From positions 1,111,211-1,175,210 of the forward strand of contig CBDAOU010000001.1 in assembly GCA_965198185.1 (NCBI GenBank): DNA of 64,000 bases, read 5' to 3'. Shown here one piece after another: positions 54,841-63,529 of this stretch. A program made the translations under genes and the position numbers. The stretch is from JAJECS01 sp965198185 (GTDB taxonomy: Bacteria; Chloroflexota; UBA11872). The notes below the pieces were generated by a model. That model saw only the letters and a program-made list of their open reading frames with translations. It made no database searches and was not told the DNA's origin. Each line of letters opens with the position of its first letter. Within the stretch, counting starts at the first letter, position 1.

Positions 54841-54941
54841 CCACCGCCGGCCGCACAGCATTTCAAACATCGTAGACCTGATCCCTGCGGCATCCGCCTA
54901 TCATCGACTCCAACAGCAGCACGGCAGGTAAAGGCAGCGCC

Positions 54942-56087
54942 ATGCGCATCACCGATATCCGCACGATTCCGGTCTTCGCTGAGCACCGGAACATGAACTA
55001 CCTGATCACCAAGGTCGAGACCGACCGGGGGATCTACGGCCTGGGCGAGTCGGCGATCACCGGCAAGGAACGCGCCGTGCAGGGTGTGATCGAACACTTC
55101 CGCCCGCTGTTGATCGGTGAGGACCCGCGCCGCATCGACCACCTGTGGCAGCGGATGTTCCGCGGCAGCTTCTTCAAGGCCGGGCCCATCTTGGGCGCGG
55201 CGATCTCGGCCATCGACATTGCCCTCTGGGACATCAAGGGCAAGGCGCTCGGCGTCCCCGTTTGGGAGCTGCTCGGCGGCAGGTGCCGCGACGGCGTGGT
55301 CTGCTACCCGCATGTCACCGGCAAAACCCTCGACGCGCTGCTGGCCGACGCCGATCGCGCGCTGGCGCAGGGCTATCGCTTCGTGCGCTACGGCTTTCCC
55401 GGTGTCGAGCCGCAGGGCGGGGTGCTGGAGCCTCGGCGCGGCGTGCCGGCCGCCATCGAGGTCACCGAGGCCATGCGCCGGCACGTCGGCCCGGACATCG
55501 AAATCTGCGTCGACTTTCACACCCGGCTCGACCCGAATGACGCCGTGCGGTTGTGCAAGGGCTTGGAGCCGCTGGACATCTTCTTCGCCGAGGACCCCGT
55601 GCGCTCCGAGCGGCCCGAGGCCTATGCCTACGTGCGCCGCCACACCCACGTGCCCATCGCCGGCGGCGAGGAGCTGGCCTCCAAGTGGGACTTCCAGCCG
55701 CTCATCGAGGGCGATCTGATCGACTACGTGCGCACCGACCTGTGCATCGTCGGCGGGTTCACCGAGGCGCGGAAGATCGCCGGCTGGGCCGAGTCGCATC
55801 ACCAATACCTCGCGCCGCACAGTCCCATGGGCCCGATCTCGCTGGCCGCGTGCGTGCATTTGGATATCGCCAGCCCCTTGGTCGGCGTGCAGGAGCTGCC
55901 GGAAGTTCCCGGCGCGCTGGCGGACGTGTTCCCGCAGCAGATGACCTTCGACGACGGTCACCTCGTCGCGCCGACCGCGCCCGGGATCGGCGTGGACATT
56001 GACGAGGAGGCCGCGGCCAATCACCCGTTCCAGATGCGCCCAATCCCCGAACTCCGCCGCCGGGACGGCTCGGTCACGAACTGGTAG
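54942..56087 (+). CDS. mandelate racemase/galactonate dehydratase-like enolase-superfamily enzyme
   Basis: 381-residue enolase-superfamily protein. The N-terminal capping domain is ITDIRTIPVFAE to about residue 115, with LWDIKGKALGVPVWELLGG as the start of the barrel. Metal ligands are Asp in ICVDFHTRLD near 188, Glu in FFAEDPVRSE near 214 and Glu in IAGGEELASKW near 240, and the catalytic His sits in LAPHSPMGPISLA near 290. The D-x-H (VDFH) pattern places it with acid-sugar dehydratases such as galactonate or mannonate dehydratase. It probably dehydrates an aldonic acid to a 2-keto-3-deoxy acid, a substrate class for the DapA-like aldolases elsewhere in the window. Confidence 0.85.
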   Translation: MRITDIRTIPVFAEHRNMNYLITKVETDRGIYGLGESAITGKERAVQGVIEHFRPLLIGEDPRRIDHLWQRMFRGSFFKAGPILGAAISAIDIALWDIKGKALGVPVWELLGGRCRDGVVCYPHVTGKTLDALLADADRALAQGYRFVRYGFPGVEPQGGVLEPRRGVPAAIEVTEAMRRHVGPDIEICVDFHTRLDPNDAVRLCKGLEPLDIFFAEDPVRSERPEAYAYVRRHTHVPIAGGEELASKWDFQPLIEGDLIDYVRTDLCIVGGFTEARKIAGWAESHHQYLAPHSPMGPISLAACVHLDIASPLVGVQELPEVPGALADVFPQQMTFDDGHLVAPTAPGIGVDIDEEAAANHPFQMRPIPELRRRDGSVTNW

Positions 56088-56102
56088 GCCTGGGACTGTC
56101 GC

Positions 56103-56726
56103 CTACGGCGCGGGGTCCTCGCCGTCGTTCGCCGCCGCCTTGGCGCGCTCGATCTCGCTGTGCACGTGCAGCACGCGCTGGGCGGCGGTGAGCTGCGTGG
56201 CGATGGCGAGAAACCACATGGCCCCGCTGAGCACCCCGAACGGCGTGAGCAGCGCGATGCCCAGCACGATCAGCCGTTCGGGCCGCTGGAAAACGCCGAC
56301 CTTGCAGTCCACGCCCAGGCCCTCGGCGCGGGCGCGTGTGTAGCTGATCAGCATGGAACCAATCAGCGTCAGCAGTGCCAGCACCGTCTCCGCCTGCGCG
56401 CCAACGTCGACGAAATACCAGGTGAGTCCGGTGAAGATCACCCCTTCGCCCCAGCGGTCCAGGGTCGAGTCCAGGAACGCGCCGAAGTCGGACCGCCGGT
56501 TGCTGACGCGGGCCACGGCGCCGTCGAACATGTCGAAGCCGCCGCTGAACAGCAGCATCACCCCTCCGGCGACCTGCCAACCGAGCGCGAGCACCACTGC
56601 CGTGGGGAAGGCTAGGACGAGGCCGGTGATGGTCAGCACGTTCGGATCGATCCCGGTGCGGGCCAGCGGCGTCACCACCAACTCGGCCAGGCGGCGTGAT
56701 CGGGCCTGCAGGCGTTGGTTGATCAT
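56103..56726 (-). CDS. CDP-alcohol phosphotransferase, phosphatidylinositol-phosphate synthase candidate
   Basis: 207-residue membrane enzyme with about five to six hydrophobic segments. The catalytic motif DGxxARxxxxxxxxGxxxDxxxD is visible as MFDGAVARVSNRRSDFGAF followed by LDSTLDRWGE near residues 63-90. The last gene of the lipid operon, it starts at an ATG overlapping the glycosyltransferase TGA (ATGA). In Actinobacteria the homologue in the same gene order makes phosphatidylinositol phosphate from CDP-diacylglycerol and inositol-phosphate, and ino1 upstream would supply that substrate. Other CDP-alcohol transferase activities (phosphatidylglycerophosphate) cannot be excluded from sequence alone. 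Confidence 0.87.
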   Translation of the reverse strand: MINQRLQARSRRLAELVVTPLARTGIDPNVLTITGLVLAFPTAVVLALGWQVAGGVMLLFSGGFDMFDGAVARVSNRRSDFGAFLDSTLDRWGEGVIFTGLTWYFVDVGAQAETVLALLTLIGSMLISYTRARAEGLGVDCKVGVFQRPERLIVLGIALLTPFGVLSGAMWFLAIATQLTAAQRVLHVHSEIERAKAAANDGEDPAP

Positions 56727-57907
56727 CAGCGCGCCGCCGCCTCCGCCGCTCCGGGCGTGAAGGCCCAGTACCGCCCGCCGATCTCGCGTTCGTTGAGCAG
56801 CTCTTCGTAGTACTCCACCACCCGGGCCGCGATCTTCGGCCAGGCAAACGCTCGGGCACGCTGCTCGCCGAACTCGGTCATATGCGCGCGTTTCGTCTCG
56901 TTGCGCATCAGGCGCAGCAGGGTGCGCGCCAGCGCCGCGTGATCCTTGGGCGGCACCAGCAGCGCGCCCTCGCCGTCCAGCAGCAGCGCGCGGTAGCCCG
57001 GAATGTCGCTGGCCACCACCGGCAGACCGGCGGCCATGGCCTCCAGCAGCACCACTCCTTGGCTCTCCCCGCCAAGCGCCGGCGAGCAAAAGACGTGCGC
57101 GCTCTTGAGGTAACGCTGCTTGTCCTCTTGACTCACATAGCCGGCAAACACGACATTGCGCAGGCCGAGCTGGTTGACCTGGCGCTGGTAGATCCGGCGC
57201 TGGCGGGGACGGTACGCCCCCACGAGCACCAGCCGCGTGCGGGGCTGCATCTGCTGGACGAGCTGCATGGCGCGCAGCAGCACCGACAACCCCTTGCGCT
57301 TGTCGAACCGCCCCACGAAGAGAACGTTGAAGTGGCCGTCGTCAAGCTGCGGCAGCGGCTCGACCTCCCGACCGTAGAACTCGACGTCGATGCCGTTGGG
57401 AATGATGCGGTACTCGCCGCGGTAGGACCGGTTCACCAGGTCCCGCGCCGCCTGGGACACCGCAATCTTGCCGTCGAGCTTGCGTTGCAGCCGCCGGATG
57501 AGCGGGCGCGTGGTGTGATAGACGAACGCCGACTTCCGCGCGGCATGAAACGTGCCGACGTTGAGCGCCCGTGAGTGGCGCAGCACGGTGAGCGGCAAGG
57601 CGGGCACCAGCGGTTCCTGCAGGTGGACCACGTCGAACTTGCGCTCGTCCAGGACGCGCCGCACCCGCGGCAGGAGCGCCGGCGACAGCGTGAGCCGGGC
57701 CGTTGATTGGTTCACGGGCAGCGGCACGATGCGGCGGCCGACCCGGTAGAAATTGGGGGTCTCGATGTCGGGCGTCTCCGCCGACGAGGGCGCCATGATC
57801 GCGACCTCATGCCCCAGCGCGCGGAACTCGCGGTCGAGCGCCAGCACGTGCTCCGTCACCCCGCCGGGGTAGGGGAAATCGTAGGGCGAGACCTGGAGGA
57901 TGCGCAT
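56726..57907 (-). CDS. PimA-like GT4 glycosyltransferase
   Basis: 393-residue retaining glycosyltransferase of family 4. The N-terminal YDFPYPGGVTEHVLALDREF binds the donor side, VVHLQEPLVPALPL and the central NVLFVGRFDKRKGLSVLLRAM separate the two Rossmann domains, and the C-terminal SPALGGESQGVVLLEAMAAG holds the E-x7-E catalytic motif. This is the pattern of PimA (first mannosyltransferase of phosphatidylinositol mannosides), including the GGVTEHV motif. Start ATG 57907, two bases after the acyltransferase stop. In mycobacteria the same trio pgsA-patA-pimA is clustered. The donor sugar here is unknown. Confidence 0.85.
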   Translation of the reverse strand: MRILQVSPYDFPYPGGVTEHVLALDREFRALGHEVAIMAPSSAETPDIETPNFYRVGRRIVPLPVNQSTARLTLSPALLPRVRRVLDERKFDVVHLQEPLVPALPLTVLRHSRALNVGTFHAARKSAFVYHTTRPLIRRLQRKLDGKIAVSQAARDLVNRSYRGEYRIIPNGIDVEFYGREVEPLPQLDDGHFNVLFVGRFDKRKGLSVLLRAMQLVQQMQPRTRLVLVGAYRPRQRRIYQRQVNQLGLRNVVFAGYVSQEDKQRYLKSAHVFCSPALGGESQGVVLLEAMAAGLPVVASDIPGYRALLLDGEGALLVPPKDHAALARTLLRLMRNETKRAHMTEFGEQRARAFAWPKIAARVVEYYEELLNEREIGGRYWAFTPGAAEAAAR

Positions 57908-57909
57908 GC

Positions 57910-58767
57910 TCAGGGGGTCTCCCACATGGACCGGAACATGTACCACTGCTCGGGCGCCTTGCGGATGAGCGCCTCGAGATCCCACATCACTTGCTGCATG
58001 CCGTGCTGCACGGCTTCGTCCCGCGGCATGCTGCGGTCCCAGAAGATCGGCGGCATCGCGTGTCCGGTATAGGTGCCGTCGCCGTTGCGCGTCATGCCGC
58101 CCACCATCAGCGGACTGCCGGCGCGCTGCGCTAGGGCGGCCGACCCTGGCGGCACCCACGCCACGCGTCCGAAAAACTCCACCTGCACGCCTCGTCCCGG
58201 CGTGGGCCGGTCGGCCAGCAGCGCGACGTACTCGCCGCGACGCAGCGCCCGCAATATCTCCCGCGCGGCGCTCCCGAGCTGAATGCTATGGAGGTCGAGC
58301 TTGGCCCGCACGTGGTCCAGCATGCCGGTCATCGCGCGGCTGCGCATAGTCTCGGCGACCGCGTGCGTCGGGTGGTCCAGCGAGACCAGCCCGCCGCACC
58401 ATTCCCAGTTCCCGAAATGGGCCGTGATCATGATGCCGCCCTTGCGCTGCTCGTGGAGCGCCTTGAAATGCTCGAAGCCCTCGATGCGCACGGTGCGCCT
58501 GATCAAATCAGCTTGCGACAGTCGGAAGCTGCGCACGAAGTCAAACACGTGATCCACGAACGCCACCACCGACCGCCGGGCGAGGCTTTGCACGCGAGGG
58601 TCTGAGGGCGGCAGGTCCAGCACGACCGCCATGTTGGCGATCGTGTTGCGGCGCACGCGCGGGACAAGCAGGAACGCCAGCGTGCCCAACACGCGCGCAA
58701 TCGCCGTCGAGATCGGTCGCGGGATCCAGCCGATCACATGCGAGCCGACCTCAAATATGACGATCAT
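57910..58767 (-). CDS. LpxL/PatA-like lysophospholipid/lipid A-type acyltransferase
   Basis: 285-residue member of the HtrB/LpxL/PatA family. A hydrophobic N-terminal segment (about residues 12-35) anchors it in the membrane, and the H-x4-E motif is in ITAHFGNWEW near residue 114, followed by the LLADRPTPGRGVQVEFFG segment near 195 that is shared by this family. In the actinobacterial counterpart PatA it acylates a mannose of PIM1/2. Its ATG abuts the stop of ino1 and its stop is two bases from the glycosyltransferase start. The precise acceptor is inferred from the neighbours, not seen. Confidence 0.87.
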   Translation of the reverse strand: MIVIFEVGSHVIGWIPRPISTAIARVLGTLAFLLVPRVRRNTIANMAVVLDLPPSDPRVQSLARRSVVAFVDHVFDFVRSFRLSQADLIRRTVRIEGFEHFKALHEQRKGGIMITAHFGNWEWCGGLVSLDHPTHAVAETMRSRAMTGMLDHVRAKLDLHSIQLGSAAREILRALRRGEYVALLADRPTPGRGVQVEFFGRVAWVPPGSAALAQRAGSPLMVGGMTRNGDGTYTGHAMPPIFWDRSMPRDEAVQHGMQQVMWDLEALIRKAPEQWYMFRSMWETP

Positions 58768-59871
58768 TTACGCGGGATCGGCCGCCGATCCGGCCGCAAT
58801 CGTCGCCGACGCAATGAACTCCTCCATCATGTCGTGGGCTTCGGCATCGGTGTACTGAATGGGCGGCGATTTCATGAGGTACGCCGACGGGGCTTCCAGC
58901 GCTCCCGATACCCCGCGCGTCAGTGCGATCTTGCAGCAGCGCACCGCGTCGATCACGATGCCCGCCGAGTTCGGTGAGTCCCAGACCTCGAGCTTGAGCT
59001 CCAGGTTGAGCGGCTGACCGCCGAAGGACTGACCCTCAAGGCGGATGAAGGCCCACTTGCGGTCGCCGAGCCACTCGACGTAGTCGCTGGGCCCGATGTG
59101 CACGTTGCCCGCCCCGATGTCGTACTCCAACTGACTCGTCACGGCGTTGGTCTTGGAGATCTTCTTCGACTCCAGCCGTTCGCGCTCCAGCATGTTCTTG
59201 AAATCGGAGTTCCCGCCCACGTTCAGCTGATAGGTCCGCTCGAGGTTGACGCCCCGGTCGCGGAAGAGCCGGGTCAGGACGCGATGCACGATCGTGGCTC
59301 CGACCTGCGACTTGATGTCGTCGCCGATGATGGGCACCTGGGCCCGCTCGAAGCGCTGCTGCCAGTAGTCCTCGCGCGCGATGAACACCGGCATGCAGTT
59401 CACCATGGCGCAGCCGGCCTGCAGCACCTGCTCCACGTACCACTTGGTGGCTTCCTCGCTGCCCACCGGCAGGTAGTTGATCACCACGTCGGTGTGGGTG
59501 TCGCGCAGCAGCTCGACGATGTCCTCCGTCGATCCGTCGGCTTTCACGACCGTGTCCGCCATATAGCGCCCGATGCCGTCGTGCGTCATGCCGCGCGACA
59601 CCGGGACGTCCAGCGGCGGGACGTCGGAGAATTTCACCGTGTTGTTCGGCGTCGCGAATATCGCCTCGCTCAGATCGGCCCCAACCTTGTTGCGGTCGAC
59701 GTCGATGGCCGCCGAAAACTCGATATCACCAATGTGGTAGGGACCGAGTACTGGGTGCATGAGCCCGGGGATGAACTCATCGGCCGGCGCGTCGCGATAG
59801 TGCGCGACCCCTTGCACCAACGACGAGGCGCAATTACCGACGCCAATGATCCCGACACGAACCGTGGACAT
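58768..59871 (-). CDS. ino1: inositol-3-phosphate synthase
   Basis: 367-residue enzyme converting glucose-6-phosphate to inositol-phosphate with NAD. It is of the actinobacterial/archaeal type: VRVGIIGVGNCASSLVQG at the N-terminus, the AAIDVDRNKVGADL strand, VINYLPVGSEEATKWYVE, VNCMPVFIA, PIIGDDIKSQVGATIVHR near 190, NVGGNSDFKNML and SDYVEWLGDRKWAFIRLEG, and the C-terminal DSPNSAGIVIDAVRCCKIAL. It starts 10 bases after the ArsR-like regulator and abuts the acyltransferase. Its presence at the head of a CDP-alcohol/GT4/acyltransferase operon indicates phosphatidylinositol-based lipids. Confidence 0.93.
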   Translation of the reverse strand: MSTVRVGIIGVGNCASSLVQGVAHYRDAPADEFIPGLMHPVLGPYHIGDIEFSAAIDVDRNKVGADLSEAIFATPNNTVKFSDVPPLDVPVSRGMTHDGIGRYMADTVVKADGSTEDIVELLRDTHTDVVINYLPVGSEEATKWYVEQVLQAGCAMVNCMPVFIAREDYWQQRFERAQVPIIGDDIKSQVGATIVHRVLTRLFRDRGVNLERTYQLNVGGNSDFKNMLERERLESKKISKTNAVTSQLEYDIGAGNVHIGPSDYVEWLGDRKWAFIRLEGQSFGGQPLNLELKLEVWDSPNSAGIVIDAVRCCKIALTRGVSGALEAPSAYLMKSPPIQYTDAEAHDMMEEFIASATIAAGSAADPA

Positions 59872-59881
59872 GGTGACTCCC

Positions 59882-60244
59882 TTACGACGTTGCGGCGCCC
59901 GAATCCGGGCGTTCCGATGTGTGTGCCTTCTGCACGGTGACCAAATGCTCCAGATAGGTCGTCAGTTCTTGATGCAGGGCCTCCAGGCGATCGGACACCA
60001 GCGAGTACTTCACCAGGCGTCCCTCACGACGAGCTTGAACCAGGCCGGCCTGGCGCAGGCGGCGCACATGCCACGACACGAGTGGGGGGCTGTGGCCCAC
60101 CGCCTCGGACAACTCGGCCACCCCCTGCTCCGCGTTCTCGGACAACCGCTGCAGGATTCGCAAGCGGGTACCCGACCCGAGCGCCCGGGCATATGAGCGC
60201 ATGCCCAGGATGTCCCAGTCGTCCGGCGCGGTTGTTGGAGGCAC
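59882..60244 (-). CDS. ArsR-family winged-helix regulator
   Basis: 120-residue transcription factor with an ArsR-type winged helix: LGSGTRLRILQRLSENAEQG, LSEAVGHSPPLVSWHVRRLR (recognition helix) and RQAGLVQARREGRLVKYSLV (wing). No Cys pair of the metal-binding kind is visible, so the ligand is unknown. A short helical tail could dimerise. GTG 60244 is the start. It is the first gene of the inositol-lipid unit. A perfect palindrome AAAGAAAA/TTTTCTTT lies just before its start, so autoregulation and control of the operon are likely. Confidence 0.82.
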   Translation of the reverse strand: MPPTTAPDDWDILGMRSYARALGSGTRLRILQRLSENAEQGVAELSEAVGHSPPLVSWHVRRLRQAGLVQARREGRLVKYSLVSDRLEALHQELTTYLEHLVTVQKAHTSERPDSGAATS

Positions 60245-60251
60245 AATGCAT

Positions 60252-60269
60252 AAAGAAAAGTTTTTCTTT
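60252..60269 (-). promoter_or_regulatory. putative operator palindrome of the inositol-lipid operon
   Basis: A perfect inverted repeat of 8+8 bases with a 2-base centre (AAAGAAAA GT TTTTCTTT) begins 8 bases upstream of the ArsR-like start codon. It is strikingly AT-rich for this genome and sits where an operator of a repressor would be. A palindrome of this length is typical of dimeric winged-helix proteins. Confidence 0.55.
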
Positions 60270-60378
60270 CGCTGGACTCTAGCGCGTTAGCCCCGCGTCG
60301 TCAAAGAGCGTCGGAAGGCGGTCGCGGGTCCCGTCGGCCGGTCATTCCCGCGGAGGGAGACCCTTGCGAAGCCCCACC

Positions 60379-60427
60379 GTCATTCCGGCGAAGCATGTCC
60401 CCGCGCAGGCGGGGAGCCGGAATCCAG
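60379..60427 (+). repeat. nested CATTCCGGC / CCCCGC palindrome
   Basis: Outer arms GTCATTCCGG / CCGGAATCC enclose CCCCGCGCAGGCGGGG. It is built like the unit at 47925. It lies in the roughly 300-bp space between the divergent-free ends of the ArsR unit and rny; nothing else is seen there. Confidence 0.65.
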
Positions 60428-60565
60428 TCCGGTCGAACCTGGAGGCGCGCCGGAAACTTGGCGTAGATGCGGGTCAGAGACCCGCTTCGACAAGGCATGG
60501 CAGGCGTCTCCGGATGCCAGACTCCCCGCCGAACGCATCCGCGGGCGAAACGAGCGCCCCCGACG

Positions 60566-62119
60566 CTACTTGGCGTACTCGACCGAGCGCGTTTCCCGGA
60601 TCGCCGTGATCTTGATCTGTCCGGGGTACTCCAGCGACTCCTGGATGCGGTCGGCGATCTCCCGCGTCAGGCGGTGGATGCCCAGCTCGTCAACCGAGCT
60701 GGGCTGCACCATGACCCGCAGCTCGCGCCCGGCCTGGATGGCATAGCAGGACTTCACGCCATCGAACGAGCCGGCGATCTCCTCCAGCTTCTCCAGGCGT
60801 TGCAGATAGCGCGTCACCGTTTCGCGGCGCGCTCCGGGGCGCGAGCCCGAAATCGCGTCCGCCGCCGCGACGGCGAAGGCCTCGAAGCTTCGCAGCTCCA
60901 CCTCGAAGTGGTGCGCCTCCGCGGCGTGCGCCACGTCTTCACGCACGCCATGGCGTCGCAGTAACTCGCCGCCGATCAGCGCGTGCGGACCGTCCACCTC
61001 GTGGTCGATGCCTTTGCCGATGTCATGCACAAGTCCGGCTGTGCGCGCCAGCTCCACGTCGCCGCCCACTTCGCCCGTCATGGTCGCTGCGAGCAGCGCC
61101 ACCTCCACGGAGTGGCTGAGCACGTTTTGCCCGTAGCTGTGGCGGAAGCGCAATCGCCCCATGTAGCGCAGGATCTCCGGCGGCAGTCCCGTGATCTTGG
61201 CGTCGAACGCGGCCCGCTCGCCTTCCTGGGCGATGATTTCCGTGACCTCGGATTGGGCCTTCGCCACGGCCTCTTCGATGCGCGCCGGGTGGATGCGCCC
61301 GTCCTCGGTTAAGCGCCGCAACGCCACGCGTGCCACTTCGCGCCGCACCGGGTCGAAGGCCGAGAGCACGACCGTTTCGGGCGTGTCGTCGATGATGATG
61401 TCCACCCCGGTGGCCGCTTCCAGGGCGCGAATGTTGCGGCCCTCGCGTCCAATGATTCGACCCTTCATGTCGTCGTTCTTGAGGTCGACGACCGAGGTCG
61501 TCACCTCGGTCGTGTGCGACGCGGCGACGCGCTGCAGCGCCAGGCCCACCAGCCAGCGCGCCCGGGCTTCCGCCCGCTCCGTGGCGTCGGCCTCGACCTG
61601 GCGCACCATCTGCTCGGCGTCGCTGGAGACCTCCTGCTCGATGCTCTGCAGCAACTCGGTGCGCGCCTCGTCCCGCGTCAGGCCAGCCGCGCGCTCCAGC
61701 GCCGCCAGGTGCTCCTGGCGCGCCTCTTCCTGCGCCTGCGCGTCGGCCTCGAGCTTGCCGCGCTCGACGTCAAGCTCGGCCTCGCGGGCCACCGACGCGC
61801 GCTCGCGGTCCTCAAGTGCGTCGGCGCGCGCCTCCAGCCGCTCGTCCCGCTGCTGCGCGCGCTGCTCTTGGCGCTGCATCTCGCGGCGACGATCGGCCAG
61901 TTCGCGCTCGCCGGCTTCCCAGGCTTGGCGCGAGGTTCGCGTTGTGGTCTCGATCAGGGCTCGTTGCTGGGCTTCGGCGGCCTTCAGCTCGTCCTCGATG
62001 CGCTGCGCCAGGGCGCGCATGCGCGATCCGGATAGCCAGACTTGATAGAAGTAGCCGGCCACGAGCCCCAGGGCGAGCATCGCCACGCCAGCGATGATCG
62101 CTATCAGCGGGGCAGCCAT
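60566..62119 (-). CDS. rny: ribonuclease Y
   Basis: Membrane-anchored endoribonuclease of mRNA decay. The 517-residue protein has an N-terminal transmembrane helix (residues 5-28), a long Glu/Arg/Ala-rich coiled coil (about 35-175), a KH domain with GRIIGREGRNIRALEAATGVD near 220-285, and an HD domain with the HSYGQNVLSHSVEVA and VHDIGKGIDHE (metal-binding His-Asp) near 335-375. The C-terminal region ends KITAIRETRSVEYAK, as in the family. It is on the minus strand upstream of the ArsR unit. Together with RNase J and PNPase it gives a Gram-positive-style decay set. Confidence 0.94.
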   Translation of the reverse strand: MAAPLIAIIAGVAMLALGLVAGYFYQVWLSGSRMRALAQRIEDELKAAEAQQRALIETTTRTSRQAWEAGERELADRRREMQRQEQRAQQRDERLEARADALEDRERASVAREAELDVERGKLEADAQAQEEARQEHLAALERAAGLTRDEARTELLQSIEQEVSSDAEQMVRQVEADATERAEARARWLVGLALQRVAASHTTEVTTSVVDLKNDDMKGRIIGREGRNIRALEAATGVDIIIDDTPETVVLSAFDPVRREVARVALRRLTEDGRIHPARIEEAVAKAQSEVTEIIAQEGERAAFDAKITGLPPEILRYMGRLRFRHSYGQNVLSHSVEVALLAATMTGEVGGDVELARTAGLVHDIGKGIDHEVDGPHALIGGELLRRHGVREDVAHAAEAHHFEVELRSFEAFAVAAADAISGSRPGARRETVTRYLQRLEKLEEIAGSFDGVKSCYAIQAGRELRVMVQPSSVDELGIHRLTREIADRIQESLEYPGQIKITAIRETRSVEYAK

Positions 62120-62314
62120 GGCTAGCCTCCGATAGGTTGATGGTGGGGTATGGCGTCAAAGTGTTCGTGCCTGCAAGTGCCCCGCAGTGTCTCGCGGAGC
62201 TACACGATGCTAACGGGCAATCGGTTTATGCGCCACCGTGCGCCGGACCGCCGTTGCCTCCCACCTATACTGGACCCGGCAACGATTGGGCGGGCGGCAG
62301 ACCGGGAGAGCCAA

Positions 62315-63466
62315 ATGACTGCGACCAACGGCGCGGCGACGATGACGGGCCGCGAGCGCTACGTAAACGCGCTGCTGGGCAAGCCGGTCGACCGGATCGC
62401 CGTGGGCAGCCCGACGTCGCTGGCCACCTACGAGCAGATGCGCCTGCTCGGGGTCGAGTGGCCCGAGGCCCACTACTCGGCCGAGACCGTCGCCCTGCTG
62501 GCCGAACGCAGCTACACCGACCTGGGATTCGACACGATCGCGCCCTACTTCAGCATCATCATGGGCGCGGCGGCGCTGGGCGCCCCAATCGACTGGGGCT
62601 CGGACCCTTGGGAGTTCGACAAATCGACCGGCAAGATCATCACCGGTCCCCGCATGCCGGCGGTCAAGCCGCCCAACCCGTGGGTCACTCCCGACGACAT
62701 CGAGATTCCCGACGACTTCCTCGAGCGCCGCGAGTCGCGCGCCATCATCGACGCGATCAAGATCCTCCGCGCCGACCACCCGGACGCGGGAATCGTGGGC
62801 AAGGTCATGGGCCCGTGGACGCTGGCCTATCACATGTTCGGGCCGCAGGAATTCCTCATCAACGTGATTCTCGACCCCGACTACGTGCACCAGGTCCTCG
62901 ACAGGCTGCGGCATGCGTCCGTCATGTTCGCCAATGCCCAGCTCGAAGCCGGCGCCGACGTGATCACGCTGGCCGACCACTCCACCGGCGACCTGGTGCG
63001 CGCCGAGACCTATCGCGACTATCTGCTGCCGGTGCACCAGAAGATCACGCCCCTGATCGAAGGGCCGGTGATTCTCCACTGCTGCGGCAAGACGATCGAC
63101 CGCATGTCATACATCACCGAGGCCGGATTCGAAGCCTTCCACTTCGCCACGGAGAACAACCCCCACGAGGCCAAGGAAACCGTTGGTGACTACAAGCTGG
63201 TGGGCAATGCGAGCAATTTCATCACCCTGCTGAGCGGTCGTCCGGAGGATGTCGCGGTCGAGATCGAAGACCTGCTGGCCGCCGGCGTCGACATCATCGC
63301 GCCCGAGTGCGCGGTGCCGCCGCAGGTGGCCGACGCCAACTTGCGCGCGCTCGTCCAGGCCGCGCGCGGCGAATTCGAGCCCGATCCCGCCGTGGCCGAC
63401 GCCACGAACATGGCCGACGACTACCGCGCGCAGGTCGCCGCGCAGAGTGGCGCCCGTCCGAGCTAG
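62315..63466 (+). CDS. uroporphyrinogen decarboxylase/MtaA-CmuA family protein
   Basis: 383-residue TIM-barrel protein of the UroD/MtaA/CmuA superfamily. GRERYVNALLGKPVDRIAVG opens the barrel; the zinc site of corrinoid methyltransferases is suggested by VILHCCGKTIDRMSY near residue 255 (His-x-Cys) and a later cysteine in IIAPECAVPP near 333. These ligands, rather than UroD's Arg/Asp active site, favour a methyltransferase (methylcobalamin:CoM-like or demethylase) role. The ATG at 62315 has GGGAGAG seven bases upstream. No partner corrinoid protein is nearby, so the methyl donor is unknown. Confidence 0.82.
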   Translation: MTATNGAATMTGRERYVNALLGKPVDRIAVGSPTSLATYEQMRLLGVEWPEAHYSAETVALLAERSYTDLGFDTIAPYFSIIMGAAALGAPIDWGSDPWEFDKSTGKIITGPRMPAVKPPNPWVTPDDIEIPDDFLERRESRAIIDAIKILRADHPDAGIVGKVMGPWTLAYHMFGPQEFLINVILDPDYVHQVLDRLRHASVMFANAQLEAGADVITLADHSTGDLVRAETYRDYLLPVHQKITPLIEGPVILHCCGKTIDRMSYITEAGFEAFHFATENNPHEAKETVGDYKLVGNASNFITLLSGRPEDVAVEIEDLLAAGVDIIAPECAVPPQVADANLRALVQAARGEFEPDPAVADATNMADDYRAQVAAQSGARPS

Positions 63467-63529
63467 TCGCTCGCCGAGCGGCGTGTCTGCCGTGCCCGCA
63501 TGCGCGCCGGCGATTTCGCCATCTGAATC

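Noticed and set aside
62315..63466. true uroporphyrinogen decarboxylase (hemE)
   Set aside because: The His-x-Cys and distal Cys pattern points to the zinc-dependent MtaA/CmuA branch, and no heme genes are near.
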